Below the pieces are notes generated by a model. That model did no database searches and had not been told where the DNA came from. It saw nothing but the letters and a program-made list of their open reading frames with translations. A program made the position numbers and the translations under genes. A DNA stretch of 64,000 nucleotides from Streptomyces sp. MST-110588 (lineage in GTDB: Bacteria; Actinomycetota; Actinomycetes; Streptomycetales; Streptomycetaceae): positions 372,001 to 436,000 of the forward strand of contig NZ_CP074380.1 of NCBI RefSeq assembly GCF_022695595.1. Reading direction: 5' to 3'. Below are positions 1-8,650 of this stretch, in pieces. Numbering within the stretch: position 1 is the first letter of the stretch; each line of letters starts with the position of its first letter.

Positions 1-2
1 TG

Positions 3-203
3 CATCTGTGGATCGTCGGACGTACCCGGGTGGAACTGACCCGAGTGGCCCAGCAGGGAATCAGCGAGCGGGTACGACACCTTCCGCCCGGCAGCCGGGT
101 GCGGCTGCGCCGCGCCGGCGAGCCGGAGGTCGTCCTGGAGATCGGCGACCGGCCTCATCAGGGCATCGTCGGCCGGGCGCAAGGCGGTGAGGTCGGTGGA
201 TGA
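3..203 (+). CDS. C-terminal end of an unrecognised protein (cut by window edge)
   Basis: The third forward frame is open from the first base and stops at 201-203. The 66 visible residues read like a compact beta-rich end rich in Arg, Val and Glu (VRHLPPGSRVRLRRAGEPEV). I do not recognise the family. It runs directly into the sigma-factor gene: if that gene starts at 187 the two overlap by 17 bases, which suggests one transcription unit of this protein, the sigma factor and the next gene. No start or N-terminal domain is visible, so nothing can be said of its role. Confidence 0.45.
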   Translation, partial: HLWIVGRTRVELTRVAQQGISERVRHLPPGSRVRLRRAGEPEVVLEIGDRPHQGIVGRAQGGEVGG

Positions 204-771
204 CCGGACAGGTGCCCTCACGGTGCCGGCGCCGTGCCGGCCCCCGTGCTCGGCGGGTCCTGACTCCAACAGCGCGGTGCGGGTGGACTTCGCCCAGTAC
301 TACGCGCAGAACATGGCCCGGCTGACGCGGTTCGTGATGCGGCACGGCGCGGACCCGCTGGAGGCGGCGGACGCCGCCCAGACGGCCTTCACCGTGGCGT
401 TCCCCAAGTGGGAGACGATCGAGCGGCCGGCCGCCTGGCTGCGGAAGGTCGCCGTACGGCAGTACCTGCGCCAGCCCGGCCGTCTGGAGACGCCGGTCGG
501 GCAGGTGCCGGACGCGCCGGGCGGCTGGTGCCCGCTGGAGCGGGCGATGCTCAAGGACCAGGAGCGGGACGTCCTGAAGGTCCTGGGCGCGTTGCCCATG
601 CAGCAGCGCCAGGTGCTGGCCTGGCATCTGGACGGCTTCGCCCACGCCGAGATCGCCGTGGAACTGGGCATGACCCGCGAGGCGGTGCGGCAGAACCTCT
701 CCCGCGCCCGCGCCGCGGTCAGACGCGCACTGGGTCCGGCGGACGGTGCGATAAGGGGAGGTGGACGGTGA
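187..771 (+). CDS. Sigma-70 family RNA polymerase sigma factor (ECF-like)
   Basis: A protein of up to 194 residues with a sigma region 2 (FAQYYAQNMARLTRFVMRHG, then DAAQTAFTVAF and a WLRKVAVRQYL segment) and a sigma region 4 helix-turn-helix near the C-terminus (AEIAVELGMTREAVRQNLSRARA). It should direct RNA polymerase to a small promoter set. The frame opens with GTG at 187. A GTG at 277, just before the conserved VDFAQYY segment, is an equally good start and gives the usual length of about 165 residues. The stop overlaps the next start (TGATG at 769-773), so the next gene is translationally coupled and may encode its partner or regulator. No zinc-binding anti-sigma factor is visible. Confidence 0.85.
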   Translation: MRSVDDRTGALTVPAPCRPPCSAGPDSNSAVRVDFAQYYAQNMARLTRFVMRHGADPLEAADAAQTAFTVAFPKWETIERPAAWLRKVAVRQYLRQPGRLETPVGQVPDAPGGWCPLERAMLKDQERDVLKVLGALPMQQRQVLAWHLDGFAHAEIAVELGMTREAVRQNLSRARAAVRRALGPADGAIRGGGR

Positions 772-1475
772 TGGGCTCCACGGACGACCTGTTCCCCGGG
801 AAGGCGGACGGCGGCGACGAAGCGTTCGACGCCCTTCTGGCCGCGGCCGAGGCGGGAATCCTGGAGACGTTGGAGGAGGGGCTGGACATCGACGCCGGGC
901 GCGCCCGCATCTTCGCCGGCGCCCTGCTGCGGCCCCGGTCCCCCGTACGGCCGGGCGCCCCCGCCGCCGGGACCGCGGGGGGTGCGGAGGAGGACGACTG
1001 GGAGATGGTCGGCCCGGCCGGCGGTCAGCCCGGCGGCCCGTGCGACGGCCGGTCCGGCGGGCAGCCCGGCGTCCAACTGCCGCAGTTGTGGGCGCGGTTG
1101 TGGGACATGCGCAAGGCGCTGATCCGGCTGCGCCGGCTGTGTGCCGACGACGCCCTGCGGGGCCGCGTCACCCCGGCCGCCCGGCGCCGGCTCGATGCGG
1201 GCTGGGCCCATGTGGACGTACTGCGGCGGCAGTTGACCACCCGGCGGGCGACGCGGTCGGAGGCCGTGGAAGCGCTCGGCCGTGTCGCCCGTGCCGTCGC
1301 GGAGCTGGACGGCCAGCTCGCACGTCCGCATGCCGTGGGACGGCCGCCGGGAGCGGAGGCGGCACAGGCCCGGGAGCTGTGTGCCGAGCTGACGCACGCG
1401 GTGCGGCTCGCCCTGCGCGTGGTGGGCGGCCTGGTCGACCCGTCCGACAAGGAGATGTGCGCCCCGGCTCAGTGA
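771..1475 (+). CDS. Hypothetical protein coupled to the sigma factor
   Basis: A 234-residue soluble protein with an acidic N-terminal part (residues 1-50), a Pro/Gly/Ala-rich linker (about 60-105, including EEDDWEMVGP) and a helical Arg/Leu/Ala-rich C-terminal half. I see no transmembrane segment, signal peptide or catalytic motif and do not recognise the family. The start ATG at 771 shares a base with the sigma-factor stop, so the two are made together. By position it could be an anti-sigma-like partner or an effector, but that is inference only. Confidence 0.6.
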   Translation: MGSTDDLFPGKADGGDEAFDALLAAAEAGILETLEEGLDIDAGRARIFAGALLRPRSPVRPGAPAAGTAGGAEEDDWEMVGPAGGQPGGPCDGRSGGQPGVQLPQLWARLWDMRKALIRLRRLCADDALRGRVTPAARRRLDAGWAHVDVLRRQLTTRRATRSEAVEALGRVARAVAELDGQLARPHAVGRPPGAEAAQARELCAELTHAVRLALRVVGGLVDPSDKEMCAPAQ

Positions 1476-1501
1476 CGGCCCGGTGATGGCCCGGTGACGG
1501 C

Positions 1502-2725
1502 TCAGTGACTGGCCGGGGTCTCTTCCAAGGTCTCCTCCAGGTTCTCCAGGTCCTCCAGGTTTTCCATCAGCCATGCCTCCGTCGTCAGCAGTCGCCGCTC
1601 CACCTCCGCGGTGTCGGCGCCGCGCACGATGACGAAGCACAGGTAGGACGCGCTGTGCTGGGTCACCGCGCCCGGCGCCAGTTCCTCGTTGACCTCGTAG
1701 TGCCGCACCCAGGGGAACGGCGGCCTGCCGGGTGCCCGCACCGGACGGCCCTGCGGCAGGACGGAGACCGAGCCGTGCACCTCGGCCGGCGGGGTGCTCG
1801 GCGGCGGGTCGACGGGCAGGCCGCACAACTGGCGCATGACGGCGGTGTGCAGGTCCACGCCGTACGTGGCGCGGGTGAGGGCCGGAATGCGGTCGCCGCC
1901 GACGCGCGAGGCGATTTCGCACAGCACCAGTTCGTCGTCGGGGGTGTGAAAGACCTCCAGGTGGTACGCGCTGACATCCGGGGTCTCGAACGCTTCCAGT
2001 ACGCGGTCGAAGAAGTCCTCCAGCCGACGGGCGAACGGATCCTCCGGGCGGAGCTGGACGGATCCGCTGTTCTCCCCGGAGAAGACACCGAGACAACTGC
2101 GCAGATAGCGGGAGGCGGCCACGAACCGATAGCCCTCACCCAGCACCGCGTCGACGTGATACATCGGGCCCTCGATGAATTCCTCGACCATGAGGTCCTC
2201 ACGCCAGGCCCGGCGGCTGAACGCGCGCAGATCCTCCTCGCTCCCAAGGACGCAGATATCACGTGAACCGCCCTGCTTGACCGGTTTGACGACGACCGGG
2301 TACGCGCACTCCTCTATGAAGTCCGTCAGGTCCACGAACGTCTCCAGGCGCGCGAACCGGGCCGTGCGGACGGTGCGGCCGGCGACCTCCTTCATGACCA
2401 CCTTGTCGCGGAAGGAGGTGGCACTGGCAGCCGACTGACCGGGAATCCCGAAGTCCTCCCGCATACGGGCGGCCCGTTCGAGGTCGTATTCGTTGTCCGT
2501 GATCAGGTGGGTGAACGGCTTCTCCCGCGCCAGTCGGCGGATCATCCATTCCGCGTACGGTACGGACTCGCAGTTCTCGACGTATTCGTAGTGGGCCAGG
2601 CCCTCGGTGTTCTTCAGCTCATGGTGACTGAACACCTGGAGCCGGTCGGCAAGCTCCGGGAGCATGGCGGCGTAATCGTGCCTCGGACCGTAGTTGATGA
2701 CAGCGATGTTGGGGCTGTCGCTCAT
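1502..2725 (-). CDS. ATP-grasp domain amino-acid ligase-like protein
   Basis: A 407-residue ATP-grasp enzyme. The central domain has the nucleotide-binding lysine segment YPVVVKPVKQGGSRDI, the linker DLMVEEFIEGP and the metal-binding end FHTPDDELVLCEIASRVGGD. Such enzymes join a carboxylate to an amine through an acyl phosphate, and family relatives make dipeptides. The C-terminus is a Leu/Glu/Asn repeat tail (about 20 residues). I chose the ATG at 2725 because the conserved part begins there (MSDSPNIAVINYGPRHD). The frame stays open to 2869 through a 15-bp tandem repeat that probably is not coding. The EamA exporter gene lies just upstream on the same strand, so ligase and exporter may be one operon. 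Confidence 0.8.
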   Translation of the reverse strand: MSDSPNIAVINYGPRHDYAAMLPELADRLQVFSHHELKNTEGLAHYEYVENCESVPYAEWMIRRLAREKPFTHLITDNEYDLERAARMREDFGIPGQSAASATSFRDKVVMKEVAGRTVRTARFARLETFVDLTDFIEECAYPVVVKPVKQGGSRDICVLGSEEDLRAFSRRAWREDLMVEEFIEGPMYHVDAVLGEGYRFVAASRYLRSCLGVFSGENSGSVQLRPEDPFARRLEDFFDRVLEAFETPDVSAYHLEVFHTPDDELVLCEIASRVGGDRIPALTRATYGVDLHTAVMRQLCGLPVDPPPSTPPAEVHGSVSVLPQGRPVRAPGRPPFPWVRHYEVNEELAPGAVTQHSASYLCFVIVRGADTAEVERRLLTTEAWLMENLEDLENLEETLEETPASH

Positions 2726-2752
2726 GGGATGTGAGTCTCGCTTTCCGTGACC

Positions 2753-2841
2753 GGGAACTTCTTGACGGGAACTTGATTGACGGGAAATTGCTTGGCGGGA
2801 AATCGGCTGGCGGGGATTTCCTGGCAGGACGCTCGTCGGGG
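2753..2841. repeat. 15-bp imperfect tandem repeat, about six copies
   Basis: GGGAA or GGGGA cores recur at 2753, 2767, 2782, 2797, 2812 and about 2827, a spacing of 14 then 15 bases. The shared unit is roughly GGGAANTTNNTTGNC. It fills the gap between the end of the exporter gene and the start of the ATP-grasp gene. Read on the minus strand in one frame it gives FPVNQ/FPAKQ-like pentapeptides, in another ISRQ/SSRQ. Its lower GC content differs from both neighbours. Confidence 0.75.
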
Positions 2842-2855
2842 AGTACGGGCGGCTT

Positions 2856-3683
2856 TCAGCGGCGGACACGGTTGGCCAGGAGCGTGCCGGCCGTGGCCAG
2901 CAGAAGTCCGCCGAGAGTCAGCGGCCCCAGGTGCTGCCCGAGCAGCACCGCGCCGAGTGCGGCCGTACCCATCGGGACGAGGTAGAAGAGGCTGCTGACC
3001 TGACTGGTTCCGTGGCGCCGCAGGAGGTGGTGGAGCAGGCCGACGCCGACGATGGAGTTGACCAGCGCGCTCCACAGCAGCACGGGCCAGTACGAGGCGG
3101 TGGGGTGGACGTCCCAGCCCTCGGCGAAGAGCGCCGGGAGGAGCACCACCGGGACGGCGGCCAGCAGTTGGACGGCGTTGCCGCTCACCGGCTCCATCGG
3201 TCCGCAGAACCGCTTCTGGTAGACGGTGCCGACCGAGATGCCCAGCAGTCCCAGCGCGACGAAGCCCAGCCCGAGCAGATGGCCGCCGGACAGCCGGCCT
3301 CCTTCCGTGACCGCCAGGGCCACCCCGCCGAGCCCCAGGACCAGCCCCAGGTACTGGCCCGCACGGATGCGTTCATGGAGCACCGGTACGGCCAGCAGCG
3401 AGGCGGTGAGCGGGTAGAGGGCGATGATCAGCGCCGCCAGCCCGGAGGGCACACCGAGGTCCATGCCGACGTAGATGCTGGAGAACTGCACCGCTTGGAC
3501 GAGTACGCCGGCGACGGCCAGGTGCAGCAGTCGGCGCCCGCGGGGCAGCCGCTCACGGCGGACCGCCGCGACGGCCAGCAGCACCAGGCCGGCGACGGCG
3601 AAACGCAGCGTCGCGAAGGTGTAGGGCGCCGAGTGGCGCAGGCCGAGCGTGCCGGAGATGAAGCCGGAGCTCCAGACCACCAC
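2856..3683 (-). CDS. EamA/DMT family transporter
   Basis: A 10-helix drug/metabolite transporter with two EamA repeats; the first begins VVWSSGFISGTLG and the second follows LLGISVGTVYQKR. It probably exports a small metabolite, plausibly the product of the adjacent ATP-grasp ligase. The first in-frame start is the GTG at 3683, inside what should be transmembrane helix 1. The residues before it (GADLAVRIAL) are typical of the family, so the true N-terminus lies upstream. Adding one G to the G run near 3696 would join a second frame back to a GTG at 3835 and give 326 residues. It is divergent from the XRE-cupin regulator. Confidence 0.82.
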   Translation of the reverse strand: MVVWSSGFISGTLGLRHSAPYTFATLRFAVAGLVLLAVAAVRRERLPRGRRLLHLAVAGVLVQAVQFSSIYVGMDLGVPSGLAALIIALYPLTASLLAVPVLHERIRAGQYLGLVLGLGGVALAVTEGGRLSGGHLLGLGFVALGLLGISVGTVYQKRFCGPMEPVSGNAVQLLAAVPVVLLPALFAEGWDVHPTASYWPVLLWSALVNSIVGVGLLHHLLRRHGTSQVSSLFYLVPMGTAALGAVLLGQHLGPLTLGGLLLATAGTLLANRVRR

Positions 3684-3835
3684 GAGGGCGATCCGTACGG
3701 CCAGATCGGCCCCCGCGCCGTGGGCCGTACGGCGGCACCGGGCGGACCGGCCGCCACGCCCGCGCCCGGACGCGAACCCGTGACCGTACGCGGGACCGGA
3801 CCGGGGGCCGGGCTCCTCGTCGATGACTCCCTCAC

Positions 3836-4021
3836 TCAGGCATCACTCCCTCACTCCCTCGTGCACGCACGGCGATGCCGCGCCGAGTCGTGCCGCACCG
3901 TGTCGCGCTGTGCGATAAAAAGCACTGTAGAGCAGAATATCGTTCGGTGCGAGAGTGATCGGTGATACGGGCCGACACGGGAGAGACGGGAGGGGCGGAA
4001 GGCTGCGTCTAAGATGCGGGC
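3836..4021. promoter_or_regulatory. Divergent promoter region, exporter/ATP-grasp versus XRE-cupin regulator
   Basis: This gap separates the exporter and the regulator. It holds an AT-rich patch around 3914-3960 (GCGATAAAAAGCACTGTAG and following) in an otherwise GC-rich background, which is where promoters for both directions are most likely. The regulator beside it probably acts here. I could not assign -35/-10 boxes with confidence. Confidence 0.4.
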
Positions 4022-4618
4022 ATGGCTGAACCGGACTCCTCCGCCCGTACCGCCGCCCCACGGGATCCGGAACTCGGCTTTCCGCCGCCCGGCGAGGTGC
4101 TGCGCCGGCTGCGTACGCACCGGGGCATGTCGCTGCGTCAGGTGGCGGCGGAGTGCGGGCTGTCCGTGTCCTTCCTGGCCGCTCTGGAGCGGGGGGAGAC
4201 CGACATCGCGCTGGAGCGGCTCGGCCGCCTCGCCAAGGTGTTCGACCACGACGTCGGGTCGTTCCTGGGGTTCTCGCGGGGGCGGGCCACCCCCTCGGTC
4301 TTTCCCCGGGAGAAGCAGGAGACGCTCGACCGGGCGCCCGGCGTCGTCTACCGGGTGCTGCGCTCACCGGAGCTCGGGTACCAGGTGGTCACCGGCGACT
4401 TCGCGCCGCACAGCGGGCTCACCGAAGACCTCCAGCACGAGGGGTCCGACCTGATCACGGTCACCCGGGGCACGCTGGTGGCCCGGTACAACGGGGTGGA
4501 CCATCTGCTGCGCGCCGGGGACTGCATCCAGTGGTCCGCCGGCCATCCGCACACCTTCCGCAACGACACCGACGAGCCGGCCCAGATGATCGCCGTACTC
4601 TTCTCCAGCCTGTACTGA
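4022..4618 (+). CDS. XRE-family regulator with C-terminal cupin domain
   Basis: A 198-residue protein. Residues about 28-85 form an HTH_XRE domain (LRRLRTHRGMSLRQVAAECG, then SVSFLAALERGETDI). Residues about 110-195 form a cupin sensor domain (GSDLITVTRGTLVARYNGVD, then AGDCIQWSAGHPHTFRN). This HTH-plus-cupin class senses a small ligand and usually represses a neighbouring transporter or catabolic gene. It stands divergent to the EamA/ATP-grasp genes and 150 bp before the GMC oxidoreductase, so either may be its target. Confidence 0.88.
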   Translation: MAEPDSSARTAAPRDPELGFPPPGEVLRRLRTHRGMSLRQVAAECGLSVSFLAALERGETDIALERLGRLAKVFDHDVGSFLGFSRGRATPSVFPREKQETLDRAPGVVYRVLRSPELGYQVVTGDFAPHSGLTEDLQHEGSDLITVTRGTLVARYNGVDHLLRAGDCIQWSAGHPHTFRNDTDEPAQMIAVLFSSLY

Positions 4619-4653
4619 TCCCTCGCGTCTCCAGCCTGTACCGATCCCTCGCG
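4601..4653. repeat. Tandem duplication at the 3' end of the regulator gene
   Basis: A segment of about 26 bases (CTCCAGCCTGTACTGATCCC and the following CTCGCG) occurs twice in a row, differing at one base. The first copy contains the last codons and stop of the XRE-cupin gene; the second lies immediately after it. This is a local duplication with no evident function. Confidence 0.7.
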
Positions 4654-4768
4654 CCGCCTGCCACGCCTCCACCGCCTCGCGGTCCCACGGTGGCCGAACA
4701 TCGCCGCCGGGGCGGCGGCGCGGACGCGGGCACGTCCATGATGGTGGCCCACCAGGGAGGGGAAGCCC

Positions 4769-6370
4769 ATGCAGCGTGACCGGATCCAGGCCCGTGCCGA
4801 CGAGACCCTCGACGCCGACTACGTGGTGGTCGGAGCGGGTTCGGCCGGGTGCGTACTGGCCGCGCGGCTGAGTGAGGACCCCGGCGTACGTGTCCTGCTG
4901 CTGGAGGCCGGTCCGCCCGACGATGCCCCGGAGATCCGTACACCGGTGGCGTTCGGGAAGCTGTTCCGTACCAAGTACGACTGGGACTACACCTCGGAAC
5001 CCGAGCCGGAACTGGGCAGCCGCCGCTGCTACCTCCCGCGCGGCCGGACGCTCGGCGGCTCCTCGTCCATGAACGCGATGATCTACATCCGCGGCAACCG
5101 CCGGGACTACGACGCCTGGTCGCGCGCCGGCGCCAAGGGCTGGAGCTGGGAGGAGGTCCTCCCCTACTTCCTGCGCGCCGAGGACCACCACACCGGGCCG
5201 TCCGACTGGCATGCGGCCGGCGGCCCGCTCACCGTCAGCCCGGGACGTTCCCGCAGCCCGCTCATGGACGCGTACGTGACGGCGGCGCAGGAGGCGGGCC
5301 ACCGGTTCAACCCGGACTTCAACGGCCCCGAGCAGGACGGTTTCGGCTACTACGAACTCACCCAGCGCGACGGGCTGCGGTGCAGCACGGCCCTGGCGTA
5401 TCTGCGCCCCGCCATGGAGCGGCCGAACCTGACGGTGCTCACCGGCGCGCAGTGCACCCGGCTGCTCTTCGAGGGCGAACGGGCCGTCGCGGTCGAAGCC
5501 GAACGGTACGCAGAGGTGCTGGAGCTACGGGCCGAACGGGAGATCGTGCTCGCCGCCGGCGCCTACAACTCCCCGCAACTGCTGATGCTTTCGGGGATCG
5601 GCATCGCCACGGAGCTGGCGCCCCTGGGCATCACGCCCCGCGTCGACCTCCCCGTCGGCGAGAACCTCCAGGACCACGGGCACCTGCCCCTGATCCATTT
5701 CACCGACACCGAGACGCTGCTGAGCGCGCAGACCGAGCGCAATGTCGCGCTGCTGGAGTCCGAGGGACGCGGGCCGCTCACCTCGAACGTGGGCGAGGCC
5801 GGCGGCTTCGTACGGACGCTGGACGGTCTGGACGCGCCGGACGTACAGATCCACGCGCTGCCCGCGATGTTCCACGAGGAAGGGCTGGGCGCCGCGACGG
5901 CACACGCCTTCCATCACGGCGCGGTCCTCCTGGACGCCACCAGCCGCGGCAAGGTCTCCCTGCGCTCCGCCCTGCCCACCGCCAAACCGCGCATCCTGCA
6001 CAACTACCTCTCCACGGAGCGGGACCGGGCGGCGGCGGTCCGGGCGCTGCGGGTGCTGCTGGACATCGCGGGCCGCCCCGCCCTGCGGGAACACCGGCGC
6101 TCGGACCTCCACATGCCGCGCTCGGACAGCGAGGAGGACCTCCTGGACTTCGCCCGGAGCGAGATGCACACGCTCTACCACCCGGCGGGCACCTGCGCCA
6201 TCGGCCCGGTCGTCGACCCCGGTCTGCGGGTGCACGGGGTGAGCGGTCTGCGGGTGGCCGACGCCTCGGTCATGCCGACTCTCGTACGGGGCAACACCAA
6301 CGCCCCCACCATCATGATCGCCGAGAAGGCCGCCGACCTGATCCGCGGCATCACCGCCGCCTCCCCTTGA
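4769..6370 (+). CDS. GMC family FAD-dependent oxidoreductase (choline dehydrogenase-like)
   Basis: A 533-residue flavoprotein. It has the N-terminal FAD-binding [20 protein letters not shown], the GMC signature [20 protein letters not shown], the second GMC signature [15 protein letters not shown] and the C-terminal catalytic region with HPAGTCAIG and [19 protein letters not shown]. The His of HPAGT and the downstream Asn are the expected catalytic pair. It oxidises an alcohol to an aldehyde or acid; the substrate cannot be read from sequence. An AGGGAGGGGAAG ribosome site sits before the ATG at 4769. The upstream XRE-cupin gene may regulate it. Confidence 0.88.
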   Translation: MQRDRIQARADETLDADYVVVGAGSAGCVLAARLSEDPGVRVLLLEAGPPDDAPEIRTPVAFGKLFRTKYDWDYTSEPEPELGSRRCYLPRGRTLGGSSSMNAMIYIRGNRRDYDAWSRAGAKGWSWEEVLPYFLRAEDHHTGPSDWHAAGGPLTVSPGRSRSPLMDAYVTAAQEAGHRFNPDFNGPEQDGFGYYELTQRDGLRCSTALAYLRPAMERPNLTVLTGAQCTRLLFEGERAVAVEAERYAEVLELRAEREIVLAAGAYNSPQLLMLSGIGIATELAPLGITPRVDLPVGENLQDHGHLPLIHFTDTETLLSAQTERNVALLESEGRGPLTSNVGEAGGFVRTLDGLDAPDVQIHALPAMFHEEGLGAATAHAFHHGAVLLDATSRGKVSLRSALPTAKPRILHNYLSTERDRAAAVRALRVLLDIAGRPALREHRRSDLHMPRSDSEEDLLDFARSEMHTLYHPAGTCAIGPVVDPGLRVHGVSGLRVADASVMPTLVRGNTNAPTIMIAEKAADLIRGITAASP

Positions 6371-6526
6371 AGCCGGCTCGCGGCAGCCTGCCCACCGCGT
6401 CGGCACCGGTCCTGCCACAAGTGGTTACGGATGCTCGCGCCTGCTCCTACACTATTTTCTCCTACACCTCATCCGACCTGCGAAAACACTTCGTTGCGCC
6501 GGTTCCGGAGAGTGAGGAGAACCCGC

Positions 6527-7258
6527 GTGTTCTACCTGTTGCTCAAGTACGTCTTCCTGGGGCCGTTGTTGAGGCTGATCTTCCGGCCCCGGATCGAGGG
6601 ACTGGAGAACGTACCGCAGGAAGGCCCCGTGATCATCGCGGGCAACCATCTGTCGTTCTCCGACCACTTCGTCATGCCGGTGATCCTGCCGCGGCGGATC
6701 ACCTTCCTGGCCAAGTCCGAGTACTTCACGGGCGCCGGCCTCAAAGGGCGGCTGACCGCGGCGTTCTTCCGGGGGGCCGGGCAGATCCCGGTGGACCGGT
6801 CGGGCGGCAGGGCGGCGCAGGCCGCGATCTCCTCGGGGCTGGCGGTGCTGCGCAAGGGGCGGGTGCTGGGGATCTATCCCGAGGGCACCCGCTCGCACGA
6901 CGGACGGCTCTACAAGGGGCGTACGGGCGTGGCGACCCTGGCCCTCAAGGCGCAGGTGCCGGTGGTGCCGTGCGCGATGATCGGCACGTTCGAGGCCCAG
7001 CCGACGGGGCGCCGGCTGCCGCGCGTCATGCGCATCACGATCCGCTTCGGCGAGCTGATGGACTTCTCCCGGTACGCGGGCCTGGAGGGCGAGCGCGCCG
7101 CACTGCGGGCCGTCACCGACGAGATCATGTACGCCATCTTGAAGCTGTCGGGTCAGGAGTACGTGGACATGTACGCGCGGGACGCCAAGGCGGCGCAGCA
7201 GCAGGGCCGCGGGATCGGCCGCCTGGGGCGTGGGCCGGGGCAGGAGCAGACGCGCTGA
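6527..7258 (+). CDS. 1-acyl-sn-glycerol-3-phosphate acyltransferase (PlsC family)
   Basis: A 243-residue membrane-associated acyltransferase with an N-terminal hydrophobic segment, the catalytic NHLSFSD (H-x4-D) motif near residue 43, and the substrate motif IYPEGTRSHDG. It transfers an acyl group to lysophosphatidic acid in phospholipid synthesis. I chose the GTG at 6527 because GAGGAGA lies 7 bases upstream and family proteins begin FYLLLKYVFLGP. The frame is open to an ATG at 6431, but that extension has poor codon usage. It appears to be a single gene. Confidence 0.88.
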   Translation: MFYLLLKYVFLGPLLRLIFRPRIEGLENVPQEGPVIIAGNHLSFSDHFVMPVILPRRITFLAKSEYFTGAGLKGRLTAAFFRGAGQIPVDRSGGRAAQAAISSGLAVLRKGRVLGIYPEGTRSHDGRLYKGRTGVATLALKAQVPVVPCAMIGTFEAQPTGRRLPRVMRITIRFGELMDFSRYAGLEGERAALRAVTDEIMYAILKLSGQEYVDMYARDAKAAQQQGRGIGRLGRGPGQEQTR

Positions 7259-7387
7259 GGCGGGGCGGGGGCCGGGCCGGTCGGCCGTGCACAGGGGGCG
7301 GCTGCGGTGATATTGCCTCGCGGGGCGGGGCCGTGGGGCTCTAGCCTCGGGACTCATGCAAAAGGATCAAGAGTGCGGGGGCCAGGG

Positions 7388-8230
7388 ATGAGCACCCGGC
7401 TGCGCGGGATGGCGCAGGAGACGGAACGGATCGTCGCGGCGGGGTCCTACCGGGCGCTGAGCGGGCGGACGGTCGGGATCGGTGCGGCGGTCGAGCGGGC
7501 CCGGGCGGGGACGCGGCTGTACGGGCCGGAGCCGGTGGACGTGGGCGCGGAGGCGGGTGCGGGCGCCGGCCGGGGCAGCGGCGGGAGCACCGTGTTCGAG
7601 GTGACGGGGGAAGGGAGCCTGACGGCGGGCCGACGGCTGGCGGGGGATGGCGGCGGGCCGGTCGCGGTGCTGAACTTCGCCTCGGCGCGCAACCCGGGCG
7701 GCGGCTTCCTCAACGGCGCGCAGGCACAGGAAGAGGCGCTGTGCCGGGGGTCGGCGCTGTACACCTGTCTGCGCCAGGTGCCGGATTTCTATGCCGCGCA
7801 CCGCGCCGAACCCAGCGCCTTCTACAGCGACCGGGTGATCCTCTCCCCCGGTGTGCCGGTGTTCCGTGACGACCGGGGCACGCTGCTCGAAAAGCCCTAC
7901 GAGGCCGGGTTCCTGACGGCCGCGGCGCCGAACGCGGGCGTGATCGCACGCCGGCAGCCCGCGCAGGCGGGTGCCGTCGCCGCGGCGCTCACGGTCCGCG
8001 CCGAACGGGTGCTGGAGGTCGCCGCCACCGGCGGGCACCGGCAACTGGTGCTCGGCGCCTGGGGCTGCGGGGTGTTCCGCAACGACCCGGCGGACGTGGC
8101 GCGTGCTTTCGCGGCCCATCTGCTGGACGGCGGGCGCTTCGCCGGATGGTTCGACCGGGCCGTCTTCGCCGTACTGGACCGCCGGGAGGACTCCCCCGCC
8201 CGGGCCGCCTTCAGGGACGTGTTCGGCTGA
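7388..8230 (+). CDS. TIGR02452 family protein (microbial PARG-like ADP-ribose hydrolase)
   Basis: A 280-residue protein of the bacterial poly(ADP-ribose) glycohydrolase-like macrodomain group. Diagnostic segments are LNFASARNPGGGFLNGAQAQ, QEEALCRGSALY, PFxA-type HRAEPSAFYSDRVILSPGV and LGAWGCGVFRNDPADVA. These match the adenosine-diphosphoribose binding and catalytic loops of the family, which removes ADP-ribose from targets. The ATG at 7388 follows GCCAGGG and begins MSTRLRGMAQETERI; the frame is open from 7307. It stands alone. Confidence 0.85.
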   Translation: MSTRLRGMAQETERIVAAGSYRALSGRTVGIGAAVERARAGTRLYGPEPVDVGAEAGAGAGRGSGGSTVFEVTGEGSLTAGRRLAGDGGGPVAVLNFASARNPGGGFLNGAQAQEEALCRGSALYTCLRQVPDFYAAHRAEPSAFYSDRVILSPGVPVFRDDRGTLLEKPYEAGFLTAAAPNAGVIARRQPAQAGAVAAALTVRAERVLEVAATGGHRQLVLGAWGCGVFRNDPADVARAFAAHLLDGGRFAGWFDRAVFAVLDRREDSPARAAFRDVFG

Positions 8231-8299
8231 CCGGTCGCGGCGCGGCTCCCGGCGGCGGTACGGGCTGCCGGGGGGCCGCGTACGAGCGAGAAGGGCCGG

Positions 8300-8650
8300 T
8301 CAGCAGCCCTGGGTGCCCTTGTCGACGAGCTTGCGGACGTACACCCAGTTGACCCAGCCGGCGGTCCCCTTGGGCAGGCCGTTCTTCGACTTGGCGGTCA
8401 GCTTGACCTTGTACCAGAAGCAGGAGCGGTTGGTGGCCGTGACGCGGATCTTGTCGCCGTAGGCCAGGGAGCCGTTGGCCCGGTACTTGGTGCCGGGGCC
8501 GGACCGCAGGTTGACGCCCTTGCCCCAGATGGTGGTGTTGTAGTCCCGGACGTTGTTCTCGCCGGCCGCCGCGGCCGGGCCCGTACCGAGCGTGCCGACG
8601 GCGAGCACGGCCGCGGTCAGGGTGGCCGCGGCGGTGATGCGTGTCCTCAT
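8300..8650 (-). CDS. Secreted SH3-domain protein
   Basis: A 116-residue exported protein. It has a classical signal peptide (MRTRITAAATLTAAVLAVGT, ending GPAAAA before GENN) and one bacterial SH3 domain (GVNLRSGPGTKYRANGSLAY, then GDKIRVTATN and FWYKVKL). It ends with WVNWVYVRKL and a C-terminal Cys that can pair with the Cys of NRSCFWY. Such proteins bind peptidoglycan or extracellular partners. It has its own promoter region upstream. Confidence 0.82.
   Translation of the reverse strand: MRTRITAAATLTAAVLAVGTLGTGPAAAAGENNVRDYNTTIWGKGVNLRSGPGTKYRANGSLAYGDKIRVTATNRSCFWYKVKLTAKSKNGLPKGTAGWVNWVYVRKLVDKGTQGC

Noticed and set aside
300..2096. Long minus-strand frame of 598 codons opposite the sigma factor
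   Set aside because: It runs opposite the sigma factor, its partner and the ATP-grasp gene region, is Arg/Pro/Gly-rich and has no domain; a shadow frame typical of GC-rich DNA.
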